64,000 bases of DNA from Owenia fusiformis (GCA_903813345.2 CAIIXF020000006.1:8730989-8794988), one strand, 5' to 3'; shown: positions 34,176 through 49,300, counted from the first letter of the stretch. Translations and numbers: made by a program. Notes: a model not told the origin generated them from the sequence alone.

Positions 34176-37100
34176 GTTAAACATATACTTTGGATTGGCC
34201 CAGTACATTGGTTCCGCTACGATCTTTGCCTGTCTTCAATGGATTGAGAAGGGAAGACAAAGTAAAATAGTGTATACGAAATAATATCACTATAGGGATG
34301 ATGGTCCCCTGTCTATATGGTCCATACTTGCCGCAATTGAGTATAAACTAATGAAGGAAGGACTTAGATGTCACTTTATCAATCAACGGAGAAGGGGGGG
34401 GGGCTATATTTGACCAAATTACTTTAACACTGGTGATCTCTGCAACATTATATATATTATTTATACTTGCATTTAAATACGTGACATAATGTTTTGTAAA
34501 AAAAATGTTATTTGTATTTAGATATATCTCACAATGTAACAGTACGCGACTTTACTAACATGTGACGTTTTCACGTCCGATATATGACAACATAACGATA
34601 GACGCATACACAATAAGGGGGTTTAAGCTAGGACACTTTTGAGACTTTGTAGCCTACTCAAACAGGTAGAATCATGGTTCTCCTTGGATAAGATTCCCCT
34701 GCCTGACTTAATATAAAGGTATGAGAGAACAATATAATTGTAATAAGGTCACTGGAGAAAAAATCGAGAGGGAGAAGGGCCCAGACAGTAATGCAAGGGC
34801 GTCATACCATTACGTTCACGTTCTCTTGGAAAAAATAGCGTATCTTCCTTAATATTGTTGTATAACATCTATCGCTTATACAAAAATACAGTACTCGACA
34901 AAGCTAACCTGACAGGTCGGTTTGACATGCTATGATATATAAAAAATATAGTCATGCATTTAACGAAATCTGTGATATTTATGAAAATGACCAGCTATAC
35001 TATATTGTGCGTCTTATTTATTATAAATATATGTGATTCTTTAGATGTATACGCCCCATCCATGCCATCATAAGTGTAGAATTTTCGTGATCATGCCATA
35101 ATTTGGACCTTACTACACATACGAATGTCAAATCCCATCAAAACTATTCCAACCTAAGTTGAAATTGTTGACTTGACTTTCATTTGAAAGATCCTAATGC
35201 CCGAGTCGCTTTTGCCCCGATTCATCGGCCTGCGTATTTTCAAAATTGTAATTCCGTTTTGAACAAAACACCCAAATCGGCTGGGCGCCGACCGATGAAT
35301 CGGAATTGATGTGACTCAAGCATAACGCCAACGAAATACTATGGGTTCACTGCAAAGCCTTAGATAATTTTGTATCCATTAAAGAATCGATTTCAAACTT
35401 ATGTAGGGGAGTGTAGTCTATCAAACAACTAATAGAATTAACAAAAAACAATATTTTGACTAATAAACTACTAATAAACTTACATGTATGACTGATGATA
35501 AATGAGTTTTTGCAATCTGCGAAATTTATCTTTTATTGTCTAAAATTGAGTTAACACAACTAAAAAGACTTGTACATGGACAGATGCTATTTGTCATTGA
35601 GAATTCGTGTTGAACATCATATATGTACATGCACATATGCTAGAATGTATATATTGTTACTATAGAATAAATACTTGTACACTATCCCAAAGTATACTTG
35701 GTTTGGTTTGTAATTGCCTTTACACCCAACATAACTATGCGGATATCAGAAAACAAACTGATAACGTATCACTGTTCAAATGACAATGGATTATGAAGTC
35801 CAGTGATGTAGTTGTACTATTAAAGTCCTAGAGGGGCGGATCATTGACTGACCCTCAGACAATCTGACCCCAGATTGATACACTTTTTATGGAGAATCAA
35901 AAAAGTAAATCCTCCCGCAATAATTGTGTGGTAATTTATATTTATATTTCTGCATATACTTTTGTATGGTTTTCACACCACATACCGTTTTGTTATAAAT
36001 AGGGGTCTATGTCAAGTCCGTGTTCTTCCCACCTTGGTCAAGCCCGAATATTAATTAATAAGTGGGTAGATAACTATACGACATTGACCAAATGTAATTA
36101 ATTATATTGACCATTGACAGCTAGGGTTCAGAAATTTGCCGGAGAATAAGGATTGAATATACATTTCTAGGATCTAGTTTGGTAAGTTTGGTATTTAAAA
36201 AAATAGTTTAATATATACAAGAGGGGATGGAGGTTGTATCGTTTCCTTGAAGGCTAGATTATTGTTTGGTGAAATAGTATTGTTCACTTTTCTAGAGCTG
36301 ACAAGTAAAAGTATATCCCGAAATTGTTAACCGAGACCATTGTGTGGAGGAATATCATTTTAAAAATTAAACAATCCAAAAAATAAATTAATTTTGTTGA
36401 CAGTCCTTGACCAATTAGGATCGAGTATTTCAAAACGTACTAAGACGTACTATTAATGTATAAACTGAAAATAACTTGGTTTTCTATACTATCTTGGAAT
36501 TTAATCAAATATTAACTTTATTTCCTGGTTATAATTAGTGCATTTTTAGGAAACTTAGATACTATACGGGAAACAGGAAAGTAATGTATCTGAGATCACC
36601 ATGATGAAACACAGTTAAGTGATCGTAACAGTAGCCTAGTGATGGATCCTGTTTTAATCCAAAATTAGAAAACCATATAGCAAATTCTCAAATTATACAG
36701 TTTTAATGTTATAAGATCCCTACTGTAACTCAATAATACAAAGCCTGTTAATTTCGTAATTTCTTTACATGACTGGAACTCTGGATGGTATGACTACATC
36801 ATGATGTGTATGACCAGTTCTGTGTGGACACCACAAGTGCTACATGTATATCTGGAAAAAACACAAATCACAAGATTATGACAGTCTTATGACACATGGC
36901 ATACGTTATTTTTTGAGTTGGAATCAATATTTACCTAAACGAAAAGCTGCCAAGTCAAGTTGAAACAGGAACATGGAGTGTTGGAATAAAAAACGCATAT
37001 TGTTAGAGCGATAGGTGTCATTCTCTCATTTGTTTAAATATATTACTCATGTTGTTTTGGTCAAACCCGTGCTCTTCACTCCTCTTTTTCGTCATCGTTG

Positions 37101-37189
37101 AGCCATCTTTTCTGAGTATAGACATTTAATACTTCAGCTTTTGTCCCAAAAGTACTCCAGGTCTCAACCACGCCATATCACAATTGAAG
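34176..37189. other. intergenic, 3 kb without recognised gene
   Basis: The 3' UTR of the ADAMTS-like gene and the promoter of the double-CAP gene should lie here. No exon or promoter motif could be supported. An imperfect palindrome occurs at 35197-35322. Confidence 0.5.
35197..35322. repeat. imperfect palindrome, possible small MITE
   Basis: The exact 12-bp arms CCGATTCATCGG (35217-35228) and CCGATGAATCGG (35292-35303) are extended outward by partial matches (GAGTC...GACTC). It is GC-richer than its surroundings. A target duplication was not identified. Confidence 0.5.
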
Positions 37190-40100
37190 ATGAGTAGCGT
37201 AAAGAAATTCAGAGATGAGATGCTCACTGCCCATAACCTGTACAGGAAAAAGCACCATTCTCCATCAATGAAGCTGAATGATGATCTCTGTAAACATGCA
37301 CAGAAATATGCTGATTATTTGGGCAAACAGAACAAATTTGAACACAGTTCAGATGCATTCAAAGGACAACCAGTTGGGGAGAACCTGGCGATGAAATGGT
37401 CTTCTGGGAACGAAGAATATTCAGGTAGTTCATTAGTTTATGTATTCATATCTGTAGGTTTAGTCAGACACATTTGGGAGAATTTGAACGCAAACGTGAA
37501 AATTTTACCCCATGAATATCGTCCCCGTCTCGATTTTGACTTGAACAATTTCCCAAGATAAGACACAAACATACAAAGTGTCCTTGTGGCATACCATTTC
37601 CAAAATTGGTTCTTGAAAATATAGTCAAGTAAGGCATATCACGTAAGGTGAAGAGCGATGAATAGCATATCCTATGCCTTCCTATTGAATGACCAATATA
37701 TTTTTATTATTTTCTAGGTATTGATGCAACTGATCAGTGGTATAGTGAAATCTCAAAATATGACTTCAAAACAACCCAGAGGCCACCACAAGGAACAGGT
37801 AAATTTACTAAATACTGCAGTAACAAGTCATGTTTTAGAGGTTTAAAAACTGAAACTACTTCACCTATAGTAAAATTGTTAGGAACGTCGCTTTCATTTA
37901 GTTTCTGTTCCGAGCTTAACTTTATTCTTGAATTCGTTTTCAACATCAAAATACTTTTCAGTAGATGGGTCAAGTCTTCAACATCCTTTTTTTAGGTCAT
38001 TTCACTCAAGTTGTGTGGAGGTCATCCGTCGAACTCGGAGTTGGAAGAGCCAGAACAAAGGATGGTAAATGGATAGCTGTTGCTAACTACGCACCAGCTG
38101 GTAACTATATTGGACAATTTGCTGAAAATGTTCTTCCGCTAGACGGCTCTGCTCCACCTTATGTGCCAAAATCATCATCCGGGTCTTCGTCCGGAAGGCC
38201 GTCTGCAAACGGGAATGGTAAGTTTTTACTTGCTTGAATAAACGCATTTGCATATGTCCAATTTAGTGATGATGAATATATGGGAACAACGAGCAGCTTT
38301 TACCATAACCAAGAAGCTTATGATAGAAGCATTTTTGAATATTGATGGGTGGTTATCACTGCAATATTTCAACATTGGTTCAAGTTGGGCGGTTGTAGGT
38401 GTAAGGCGTACATGTATTCTGCGGTTGTGGGAGTAGTGTCCGCAACATGTGTTGTATTGTCAAGATTTATTTTAACACACTTCACGTACACAATCAGTGT
38501 TGACCTAGTCAAGGGTTATGTTCTAGGAGGGACAGATATTTGTTGTATATTGAGGGTTAAACCTATAATTTGCCAAAGATCATATGATTCATATCTCTAA
38601 GTGCCTTCATTTATGTATTGGAGATAGGATAAGTAAATAATATCGAGAGGAGACAATATTTAAGATGAGGAATGGCGTTCTATACATCGTGATAACAAGT
38701 ACAGTCGATCTATTGACATTGATGTTTCTATATGAGTATGGTGGTCCCAAATGGTCACGTTTGTCATTAACAATTCGTTTACAATTTATGGCATGATGGT
38801 ACTTGCAAATCTCCTTGGTTCCAGCTAGTTCTGCCCAGTCACTTTTTTACAATCAAAATGTACTACACTTACTAGTCTTCTACAGAACATTATTTTGTTG
38901 AGGAATCTCTATATTGTTTTTATTTTCAAAGACAAAACAATATATGAGTATGTCATGATGCATTGCGTTGGTGGAACTGACACATTTCTATTCGCCAATG
39001 AAGTCGAATCTAACTTGAACTGATTCATTCAAGATGAGATTATGCTTATATTTTCTTGAATCTATATATTGATTAAAATGTTTTTTTCTTGAAATAAATG
39101 CTCCATTGATCCTTAATAATATAGCTTCAACTTTGAATGACTAATTGATTGCTAATGTGGCATTCAATTCATTAAAAAAAAGAAGGCCAAATACTCCAGC
39201 TGATGCCCACTTATTAAACAATAGCAATAATCAAATGTCAGCTCAATTAATTTGGAGGTCAGGCGCCCATTGATTAAACGTCATGTCAGTCAAATTTGAA
39301 ATGCGAAAGAAAGATTGAATACAAAAATACTAAAACAAATTCTTGTGTTAAATTGTATAGAAACATACTAAACATTAGGAGTTCTCGTTCGAGTACGGGG
39401 ATTCTTAAATAGATGGGAATGTGTCCGCCGGATTTGACTACTATGAATGTTTTAGTCCAGGGTTGTATGACACCATGCTTATTCCACTCATTTTCTCTCT
39501 GATATTTGAAAACAGCACATTCTCTAGCACTTCTATGCTATTAGAGCGTCAAGTACAGTGCAGATCTTTCAAATGCATTTCCTTTTACAATAAAACACTC
39601 ATTTCACTCATAGGTGTCACGACAAATCATAGCCCTATACAATTCATGTTATTGATTTCTTTGAGATCCAATTGGATCACCACACACATAGGAATCTATA
39701 TATATTTGAAGACCATCTACTTAGTATTGATTTAATAAGATAGGATTTGGATATCAAGTTGAAGGTAAGTAAGTCAAGACGAGTGGAGGAATAATGGAAC
39801 ATAATGAGTTTTTGGACTTCTAAAATAACATTTTTTCATTTCTGTTATCTGTTAGACACCATTTTTTTTATAATGATTTGTTTCTCAAGCTGGCTTGACA
39901 CTTGACAATAAAGTGAGTTGCACCGGTCATCTATTTCGTTATGCGATGCATTTCTGTACCATGAACGATTGCAGTATATTAGAACTATATAGTGGAACGT
40001 AATAATGTTATTCCTGCATTCGTGCCAGATGTCAGTTTTCATATAAATGTAATAACATGTATTAGTATATGGCACCAGTATGCCGCTATTTTATTCATAT

Positions 40101-43100
40101 TTCTTATCATGTAATATTAATTTACTGTACCTTTGAGATATATTTTCCGATCAAAAATCACAAGAGGCTACTTTACGAAAACTAATTCACACAAGACCCG
40201 ATTAACCATAGCATCTGATACACCATGGCTAACAATGGCAAAGCTGCTCTCTGCATCAACACTGCAACCATAGATTATATCACCATTTATAAGAAATAAA
40301 TTTCACTCATATTATTACATTGCAAAATACAAGGGTTGTGCACATACAAATGTAATCTATTATTACTCTACAGAGATGGTTTGTAGATCAATATTCAGAC
40401 CAATTTGACTGCAACAGTTCTCGACTAGTGCAGCAATGGTCATTTATTGTATTGATTGGAGCTGACCTTTGTATTAGAGGGTCGACCTATTTTCACTTCA
40501 TTATGAATTAATATGAGTCTTGTAATGTTGTCTTGCCTAGTTCTTGAAATGATACAAAATCTGGCCAGTCCATTTTCGCAATGTTTATGTTCGCTCAATC
40601 TACCATTTTGTGTTAAAGGTAGAGAGAAATTGAACTAGTATAAAGATTAATTTAATGAAAGTATTTACTTTAAACTGGTTTCAATTAATTTGTTTCATTT
40701 GGAAATAGACGTTTTATAAAATGTCACAATTTTGTATTCTGATACATAATTGAGGGCTAGAATTTAGGAATTGGCCTTGATTTACTTTGTTGACTTTTAT
40801 TTGGATTCGAAAATAATATGTTTACATAATCGAATTAATAGTTTGGACATATATGTTCTACCAAGAGCATGTTACGTCGAGGATATTGTTGAATGTATGT
40901 CAAGTGGTCTTTTGATAAGGCAGTGAAATTGATTAAATTATATTGTATTATGTATAACAAGCATCTAATCTCAATTTTTATCGTTTAATATTGCTTTATT
41001 GTAAGCGAATTGGAGCAAAGTATAGAATACAGTCAAAAAAAGAATTGGGCCTGTCACTAACCATGAACAATCAGGGTGTGTTTTGGACATCATTTAGTTA
41101 CCATAGCAACCAGGTTGCATCAGTTACAAATTAAATGATCAACTTAGAATAACGCACGCTAGCTTTATAATGCAAAAGGAAACAAACGTTAAGTTCAATA
41201 ATTGCATCAAACATTATTCACATTTACGAATGCATATTGAAGCACATGTATCATTGGTAACAGATAATTATTAATACATTGCAGCAACAGTTGTTCATAA
41301 TGTAACCGATATAAATGAAAAGTTCGATTCAACAACAATAGAGAAACTCGAAGTACATAATTCTATGTTATATAATAAAAATCCTGTTTCACCGATCACT
41401 TAATGGTGTAGAATTTATTGGCTAGCACTAATACCATAACAGATCATTACAATAGTTCAACTAAAGTGAAAGGAATATTGTTCAGTAGTAGTGCGTCCGC
41501 GTACACTGCGTTCAAGCTATTGCCATTAATTCTCGGTAAACTCAGCTATGAATTCACATATAGGTAGATGTTAATTATATGTGTTCCAGACCCAAGCATG
41601 TCAGGCACTACTACGAAGAATACTCAGGTTAAAATAGAAGGGGGACCTGGAGGCTATAAGAAGATCATAACTGAGACGGTCACCAAGCCCACTGGTGAGA
41701 AGTCCGTTACAACACGTACAATCACAGCTGCCACGAGGGAGGAGCTCGATAAAATCGATGTAAGTGTTTTATATGTCTCTGGACTATGTAAGATGACTAA
41801 TATGAAGGACACACGAGGGATGTTCCAGCAAAACAAGAAGGAGTAAACATCCAAAATGTTTAAATATAACATGATTGCCCAAATCTTGACTCGTGCCTCT
41901 GAAGTACATTTTATATATAGTTTTACTTTCTTGATATAATATTACCTGACAAGTACTACCTCCTTAATTAAGGAGAGTCAAGCATAACATTAACATAAAC
42001 TCCGATGACTAACATTTTTATTGCAATGCTGATTTGATTTTAATCAATGATCAAAGAGAGTGTAATTCTATGAACGATCAAATTATAAAGTACAGGGAAG
42101 GTTATTGCGTGCATATATCAATGTTTACTTTGGTCATTTTCCGTTTCGACACAACTACGAGTAGTTTCTATGCTGTCATAAAATGTTTTATACATGGTTT
42201 ATTATCATTTTTTGTAACCCATACTTGGTAATTGATTTTCCACCAACCCTCAAATTCATAAAAGTTCAAGTATCTTACTTTTTATCTTTACTCCGGCGAT
42301 ATGTCACCAATAAAGTTATTTAAACATACCTTTATCTGTTTCTCGATGTACCTGTGTACTTTAATGCAACATGCCACTGACTGTAGGCAATAATCCTCAT
42401 CCAGACCCCAAATCCACAGAACATTTACAACTGATTCACAAATTGATCTAAACGTATTCGAATACATAACAAGGAGTGGATTTGTAACACAGAAATGATT
42501 GCATTATTACAGGACAACTTACCAGCAGCCATGGGAGGGGTATCCCTAAATTCCACCGCCCCACCAGCAAAGAAACCACAAAGCATGAAGGATTTTATCG
42601 ACGATGTCGTAAAATCACACAATAGCTATAGAAAGAAGCATGGAGTTTCGTCACTCAAGCACAACAAGTCAATGAGTGAGCATGCGCAGAACTGGGCTGA
42701 GCATTTGATAGCATCAGATACATTCCAGCACAACCAAGGAACATTTAAAGGCGAAAAACTAGGAGAGAATATCGGAAATAAATGGTCGTCATACGGCGCA
42801 GATTACACAGGTAAATGATGTCTGAGATTTGATCGTGCTTATAGAAACAGAAAAATACAAGGCTGAGCTTGTACATTTTCACGCATCTTGAACCGTCAGT
42901 GTATTGTGATTAACATATATATTTCTGTCTAAAACATACGTTTGTCATGTAATGACTTGCCTCACTGGGAGGGTCTTTAAAATGTACTTTACTTGTAAGG
43001 TCAACGCACTATCTCTATTATTTGCTTTGCAGTGTTTTTATGATATGGTCTTGAAATGTTCACTTTCAACATATTATCTAAGAACCAAAGACAAAGAATT

Positions 43101-43819
43101 AAATTCGCTTTACTTACTTCACATTATTGTAAGCACATGTGACAAAAGGGAAAGGAGCAAAGAGCACAACAAAACAACAAGAACGAGAAACAATTAAGAG
43201 CACAACTAATGACAAGGAAACAAGCCCAAACAACCCAATCTAAAATACACCGAAAAAACACAATTTTTAACACCCCCTCCCCAAATGTTCATCAATCAGA
43301 GTCACAATCCAAAAATGCTATATCTTATTCTTACTATTTGCAGGCGAGGAGGTGACCAAACAATGGTATGACGAGGAGCCAAAGTTTACATATGGTGCCG
43401 AACCTTCTGTCCTCAGTGCAGGACACTTTTCACAGGTACACTAGCAGTATGATGCATTTAGTGTACATTGTACAATGCCATAGTATCATGTAATGTGAAA
43501 AGAGTGATTCATATTGTTTAGTTACTGAGTACTGAGTATGACACTGAGTATGTATGAAACAGCTACCTCTTCAGTTACAAATTATATCATAGTACGAAAA
43601 TCTTGCATATAGCTGGACATTAAATTCATCATTCTTTTTCAATCAAGTTTTTATGTTGTTTAAATCTTTTGTTTTCAGGTGATATGGAAGGGAAGCAAGG
43701 AGATCGGAGTTGGTAAAGCAAAGTCGGACAGTGGCAAAGTTATTGTCGTTTGTAATTATAAACCTGCTGGCAATATGGCTGGTTCATTTAGCGCTAATTG
43801 TCCACCCCCAAAGAAATAG
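37190..43819 (+). CDS. double CAP-domain protein, GAPR-1/GLIPR2-like
   Basis: Seven phase-consistent exons: 37190-37424, 37718-37798, 37996-38217, 41590-41759, 42513-42810, 43344-43435, 43679-43819; 412 residues. CAP1 spans about residues 3-155 and CAP2 about 262-405, joined by a linker of about 100 residues rich in Ser, Gly, Thr and Lys. Both domains keep the CAP tetrad pattern: His before GEN (EHSS/QHNQ), Glu in GEN, Glu after Trp-Tyr (WYSE/WYDE), and His in GHFTQVVW/GHFSQVIW. There is no signal peptide and few cysteines, as in intracellular GAPR-1 rather than secreted CRISP or venom-allergen members. The N terminus MSSVKK lacks the Gly2 used for GAPR-1 myristoylation. Golgi or membrane association is inferred from the family. 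The intron layout is the same early in both domains, so the second probably arose by duplication. Confidence 0.92.
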
Positions 43820-46366
43820 ATACCAGTATTATAAAAGTGCAGTGTGCATTAGCCTGCTTTAATAGTAAGAGAGACATGAACAAGTTCACCTCGCATTTAA
43901 GGTAAAAATACGTGACAATATGCAGATATATCGGGCAATACAGCGCCCCCTGTTCACGTAAACAGTACATGGCACGCAACGTGTAAAGGAGGATATATAA
44001 AATAATGTACATTGATAGATGGCGTAATAGGCGTCGCTCCCAGCTGCGCAGTGGAGTTTTTCCTGCATTCCTTAGTTTCTAAATAAGACTTTTAAATTGA
44101 TCTCTGCGCTTCCATATCATGAAACGTCTCCACTTGCAACATCAGTCAGATCAGTTCATCAACAGAACATGTATTGATTATAATCTGTATCTGTTTTATT
44201 TCATTCACAATATATGTAACATGTATTACATCTTTTTACATCATGGTCAATTTGGCAAACATATTGTCTTACGTAAACAACATCATTTTTCACATTTATA
44301 TCTAGCTACGGGATTATATAATATTGTGGCGACAACTTTGTTCAGAATGCATTCTACAGATATATTAATATCAAGATAAATTTTATTAATTATTATACAA
44401 AAATTTGTAATTTTTTCAAATTAATCTTTTTGTGTGTCAATTTCAATGTTTGTCTTTTTAAATCATATGTCTTAGTTCAATACTTTTAAAAGGATTTGTA
44501 TGAAATAAATAACAACGTAATTTTTCTATGTTGGTATGTCGGATGTTTTATATAATGCAATGTTGAATATATAATACTGCTGTTAGTAGTAATGGTACTT
44601 CATCATTGCAATATATCAAATATATGGTACTGTTCGAACCATTATAAACACTGTTAATTACTACTATATACATAAATATAATACAAAATATGTCAATAAA
44701 TAATGAGTTCATCTCGAGTGCAATTGAAATAATTTTGTTAAGTTGCAAACCTATTTAGTCTAATTAAGCTTTGTGGGGATTATGTTATCCTTTGTCTGTT
44801 ATTTGAAAATGGGGTCCGAAAATTAGTCAATAACTAGCTTGCGTGTTTGTGTTTCCCGCAAATTACTACTACCCCTGCGCATTTTGACTTATATACGATT
44901 TACTCTTCCTAGAGCTGCATTTATTCATAAATATTACGTTACATTTACACCTTTTTACATACAATATGTACAGATTGTATACGCTGACAATATTTACAAG
45001 TTGTGTGAAGCGGTGGTTTGAATGTGTGGCATTTGCTACAAGTCGATGAGAATCTAAGGTAAGGTCATTTTGAGATGCAAAATAGCCTACAGGTGATCAG
45101 AATTCAGGAAAGATTGAAAGCATTAATGTCATTTACAAGTGACATCTATTATTCAATCATCATGTAATTTTGGCGTCCCTTTCTTCATCGTGTTATCAAG
45201 TTTGATCATTCGACATCTTTCAACTCATCTTTCATCAAAAATGAAAACCAAAAATGACACAAATCGTTAGTAATAATGGCATAGATATAAAGCATTTAAA
45301 ACAAAGACAACATATTAATCTACGATTTCGATTTACTTGTAGATAGTATGAAAATATGAACATAGTAAACATAGTACTATCATATTATGTACACGTTGTT
45401 AGATATAATGAATTCAAATATGTACAACTATCTATTTGTTATATTATATTAAATATTCAGTTTTTGTATGTCAAATGCTGGTCAAAGACCAATTTACACT
45501 ACCTATCAACATTAACCTCGCAAAGTTTAAGTCTAACACATGGATTTGGTTATTTTCAACACTGTACACCGTCATTTTGTTATAACGACGTCAACTGGTC
45601 TGCTTGCCACAGTGTAAGGTTTGCAGTGATGGGCACTGTACTGTTTAATGACCATGTACCAAGTTCTTCATTCATTATGGCACCGTCAGAAAATATAGCT
45701 CTGCATCGTGTACCATGTACAATTTACCATATAACTGGTACCATGTACCTTGCCAGTGTTTCTTTCGCTGCACGTTATGTGTATGATGGTTCATATCATG
45801 AGGTATCCTATCTGTTGTATATGAAAATCATTACTACGTGATTGTTGATAATGTGTTTTACATAGATGCATTGTATGTCTATTGTACGTTATGCTAATAC
45901 TCATATTTTGATTTCTCAAAGTTCAAGGTCAAGTTGGTCAGGTTCATTTATATCAGTATTATCCGGACAAAGAAGATTCTTAAATTACTGCACAATTTGA
46001 AGATGTATATTTTACCTATACGTCTTCAACCATACCCTAATAATTTCACCTACCATCAAAAAACTGTGACGTTTCTTTCTGGGTACGAGAATGTACATCG
46101 TGTTAAAATATCCCATGGTATATATTGCTGTTTCCCGACACGGGGCTAAACTATCTTACCCTATGGCATCTTCTGAGTCATCAATGTCTTCAGATAGTTC
46201 ATGAGATTCTTTCTTTGCCTTAACATTGGGCTTTCTATATCACTGTTGCCATAGGACAATGGTTTGATCTTTTCCCATATAGTGTGTCCTTGTGTGTCTA
46301 TTGTGGTTGACCAACAAGTGTGTTTCGATGATAATATTATTGAGTATATCCTTGTTGTTATGGTGA
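43820..46366. other. gap between convergent genes
   Basis: This holds the 3' UTRs of the double-CAP gene (+) and the discoidin/lectin gene (-). A 161-codon plus-strand open frame at 45356-45841 has no recognised similarity and no supporting splice structure; see findings. Confidence 0.5.
44504..44509 (+). promoter_or_regulatory. candidate polyadenylation signal
   Basis: AATAAA about 685 bp after the stop codon of the double-CAP gene, in AT-rich DNA. It is a plausible 3' end signal; other AT-rich variants occur nearby. Confidence 0.35.
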
Positions 46367-49300
46367 TTACGGATAGACCATGACCTCACATAGAACGGCA
46401 CTGAATAACCGGCTCCATCTATTGGGTGCCCCCCATGCCTCAATATACACATAGCGTCCCTTCATGCGTTTCGAGCACTCAATGTGCAGCGATGGTTGAA
46501 ACAAAGCATTGTTCAGTCTTGAAATAAATCCACACATGTTGGATGGGTTATCTACTCTGTCTTTACCAGCTTTATTATCTACGTAAGCCACTATTTTATC
46601 CAAATTGTACATGTATTCTCTGTAGTTCTTTTGTGCCTCTGAAAAGTACATAAATAAGATGAAATAAGTGGAAACAGCCAACTTGATCCAGAACTGTCAA
46701 TACACAATACACATGCAACCAAGGGATTCCAAACATTTATTAACTATTGGTCCAAAAGACGAATGTCTATATCCAGCTAACAGTGTTACAATAGATATCA
46801 TCTATGACAAGTAGATACACACACAACACAAAATCTAGAAGAAAAGGGTCCAACAAATGAATACTATACTTCACATTCAGATATGACGAGACATGTGCAT
46901 TTAACGTATACTAATCAACAAGGAAGTGTAGATATGTTGCATTGTAAAAAACATTTCTTGCAGAGTCCCATTAAGGTAGACCAAGGGCCATGGAGTTTAA
47001 AATTGTTTGCGCATGAATGCCCACTCCTCGAGATTAGAGCAACCGACTCCAGTCACTTTCCGAACAAAATTCTCTGCGTTAAAAGGATGCGTAAGGCTAG
47101 GTATTCTTTGTACTGTGGGTGTAAATATGACATGAGACACAATCTCTGTCTATCTTAAGGAGACTCGCAAGCGAATATTGCTTACAATGCCCATAAAGTG
47201 AGTGCTTTTTAGAGCAAGCTGGAAACATACCTTGGCCTTTACCTTGCCATGTTACAATCATTATGCCGGAGATGTCAGTTTTCTTGCCCAGATCAACCAT
47301 CCATACAGGTTTCTCAACGTAGAAGTTATCCAGGATGGTACAGCTATGAAGGGAGGCCTCCGTCTCGCCATCTACGGCTCTTCCAGCGTGTCCATGCATC
47401 CAGTAATTCCGGTGTATGTTCCTCTTGGCGGGCATGCGTCGCTTGTTGTTGATCCATGATTCCTTGTTATATGCCATGTTCTCAACTGGAATTATTATAG
47501 TTCTATCATATCGTATCGTATCATGTCATGTAATATTATATCATATCATGCCGTGTCATATTATATCATAATTCATAGTGAGAGTTTTAATCATGCGGTA
47601 ATGGTTGTATTTTTCATCAAACATGGCCGTGCGATATCACAATTATCACTTGGTTGGATAGGTAAGTACTAGTATTTGAAATTGTGATCGCTAAAATACT
47701 CGCATAAATGCTCACTGATCATATCATTTTCATCTACTTGTTTACTCACTTGCACACTCACTCAAATATCGATATTCACTCGTGGATAAAAATAGTATAA
47801 GAGTGAACCCTTTGATATAATATACAAGGAAACATTGAATTCCAAAATATGTTAAATAATATTATCAACTGGTTTAAAAATTGGAAAATAGTGCAAACAT
47901 GTAGACGTTAATGAATACAGTCCAGTTAAAAACTAGACGGACAACGTAACACTATAATGTTCTATGATGAGTGTCAGAACATTATTGACGTATCGTTTGG
48001 ATATACAGTTAATCAGTTCTACTTACTGCAAGGTGTATCCGTATTGACCTTCATAAAACCTTTGCCACACGAACCTACAAACAGATGTGCATGGTAAAAT
48101 AAGTATGTACAGGGTGGTCCAAAAAAAAGTGAACCCCTGCAACAGGCTATATTTTTCTTAATACATGCATGAATTGGCTCATATTATCACATGTTGTAGA
48201 GAAAGGTCTAAAATTTTGGTTGATGCCATAATTTATTCTCAGTCTTAAATTTTGAAGAAATTACAAGCGTTTAACAAACATGCCTGGAAATAAGATTTTG
48301 TACAAAATTTTACAAATGTGATTCAAGGAAATTGTTGAAACACATTAGATGATCTTAAACAGCTTTCAGTTAGAGATACAAATTTAAAACCCTACCATAT
48401 GACAAAAGGGACACTGTTCAAGCAGAAAACACATTTCACACTTTCATTGATCATTTTGAAGCATTTTTAACTGTTCAACAGTTTCAGGGGTATGTTACCT
48501 ACACCAACAGTTAGAGGGGGCCTCTTATGGAAGGGAGTTGCCCCCTGTGACCAGGAATCTGATAACCCCTTTATCAAATATCTTTAAAAAATCAAAAGAA
48601 AATCCAATATCCAATGTTTTGAGCCATAAATCATTAGAATTGGTCCATGATTTATGAAGATATTGACATTTCAAGATCATATAGGGGTATGTTCATGATT
48701 TCACTGGAAAATGTTTTCGTCTGTGGAAGCTTAGCACATCTCTTTGGATCACAATAACTTTGCAACTAACAAATGTAGGATGCTAGTTTTAAGCCATAAT
48801 GTGCAGAATTTAAAATTGAACAAAGTCAGAAAATATTTGTTCTTTTAGACTGCAGCTTAAAAAATTCTCAGGGGGAAAGGTGTTAAAGGGTTGAAGAATC
48901 GCGGATATTGAAAATCACAATTTGTCCATTTTCAGTAATGTTTGGTTAGGGCTTATAATTTCTGCAAATTTCAGGACTAAGAAAAATGTATGGCCCCAAC
49001 ATAAATTTTATACCTTCCTCTACAACATGTGAAAATAAAAAAGAATTCCTGCAAGTAATAAGGGAAATATGGCCAGTTGCAGGGGTTCACTTTTTTTTGG
49101 ACCACCCTGTATTTAAATCAAAGACATATACAAGATGACAAAGTAAAATTGTTTTTTAGATCGCCAACTTTTTAAAAGTGATTAGATATGGTAAATAGAC
49201 CCAGAAACAAGTTCACCAACTTGACGGGACTACTGTATATTCACGTTTTTATTTTTTGTTTGATATAGTATGTTCTACTGTATGTCTCACCCTCGTATTG

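Noticed and set aside
47202-47459. Plus-strand open frames opposite the fucolectin exon
   Set aside because: Antisense shadow of the minus-strand exon at 47231-47485, which has clear domain similarity and splice sites.
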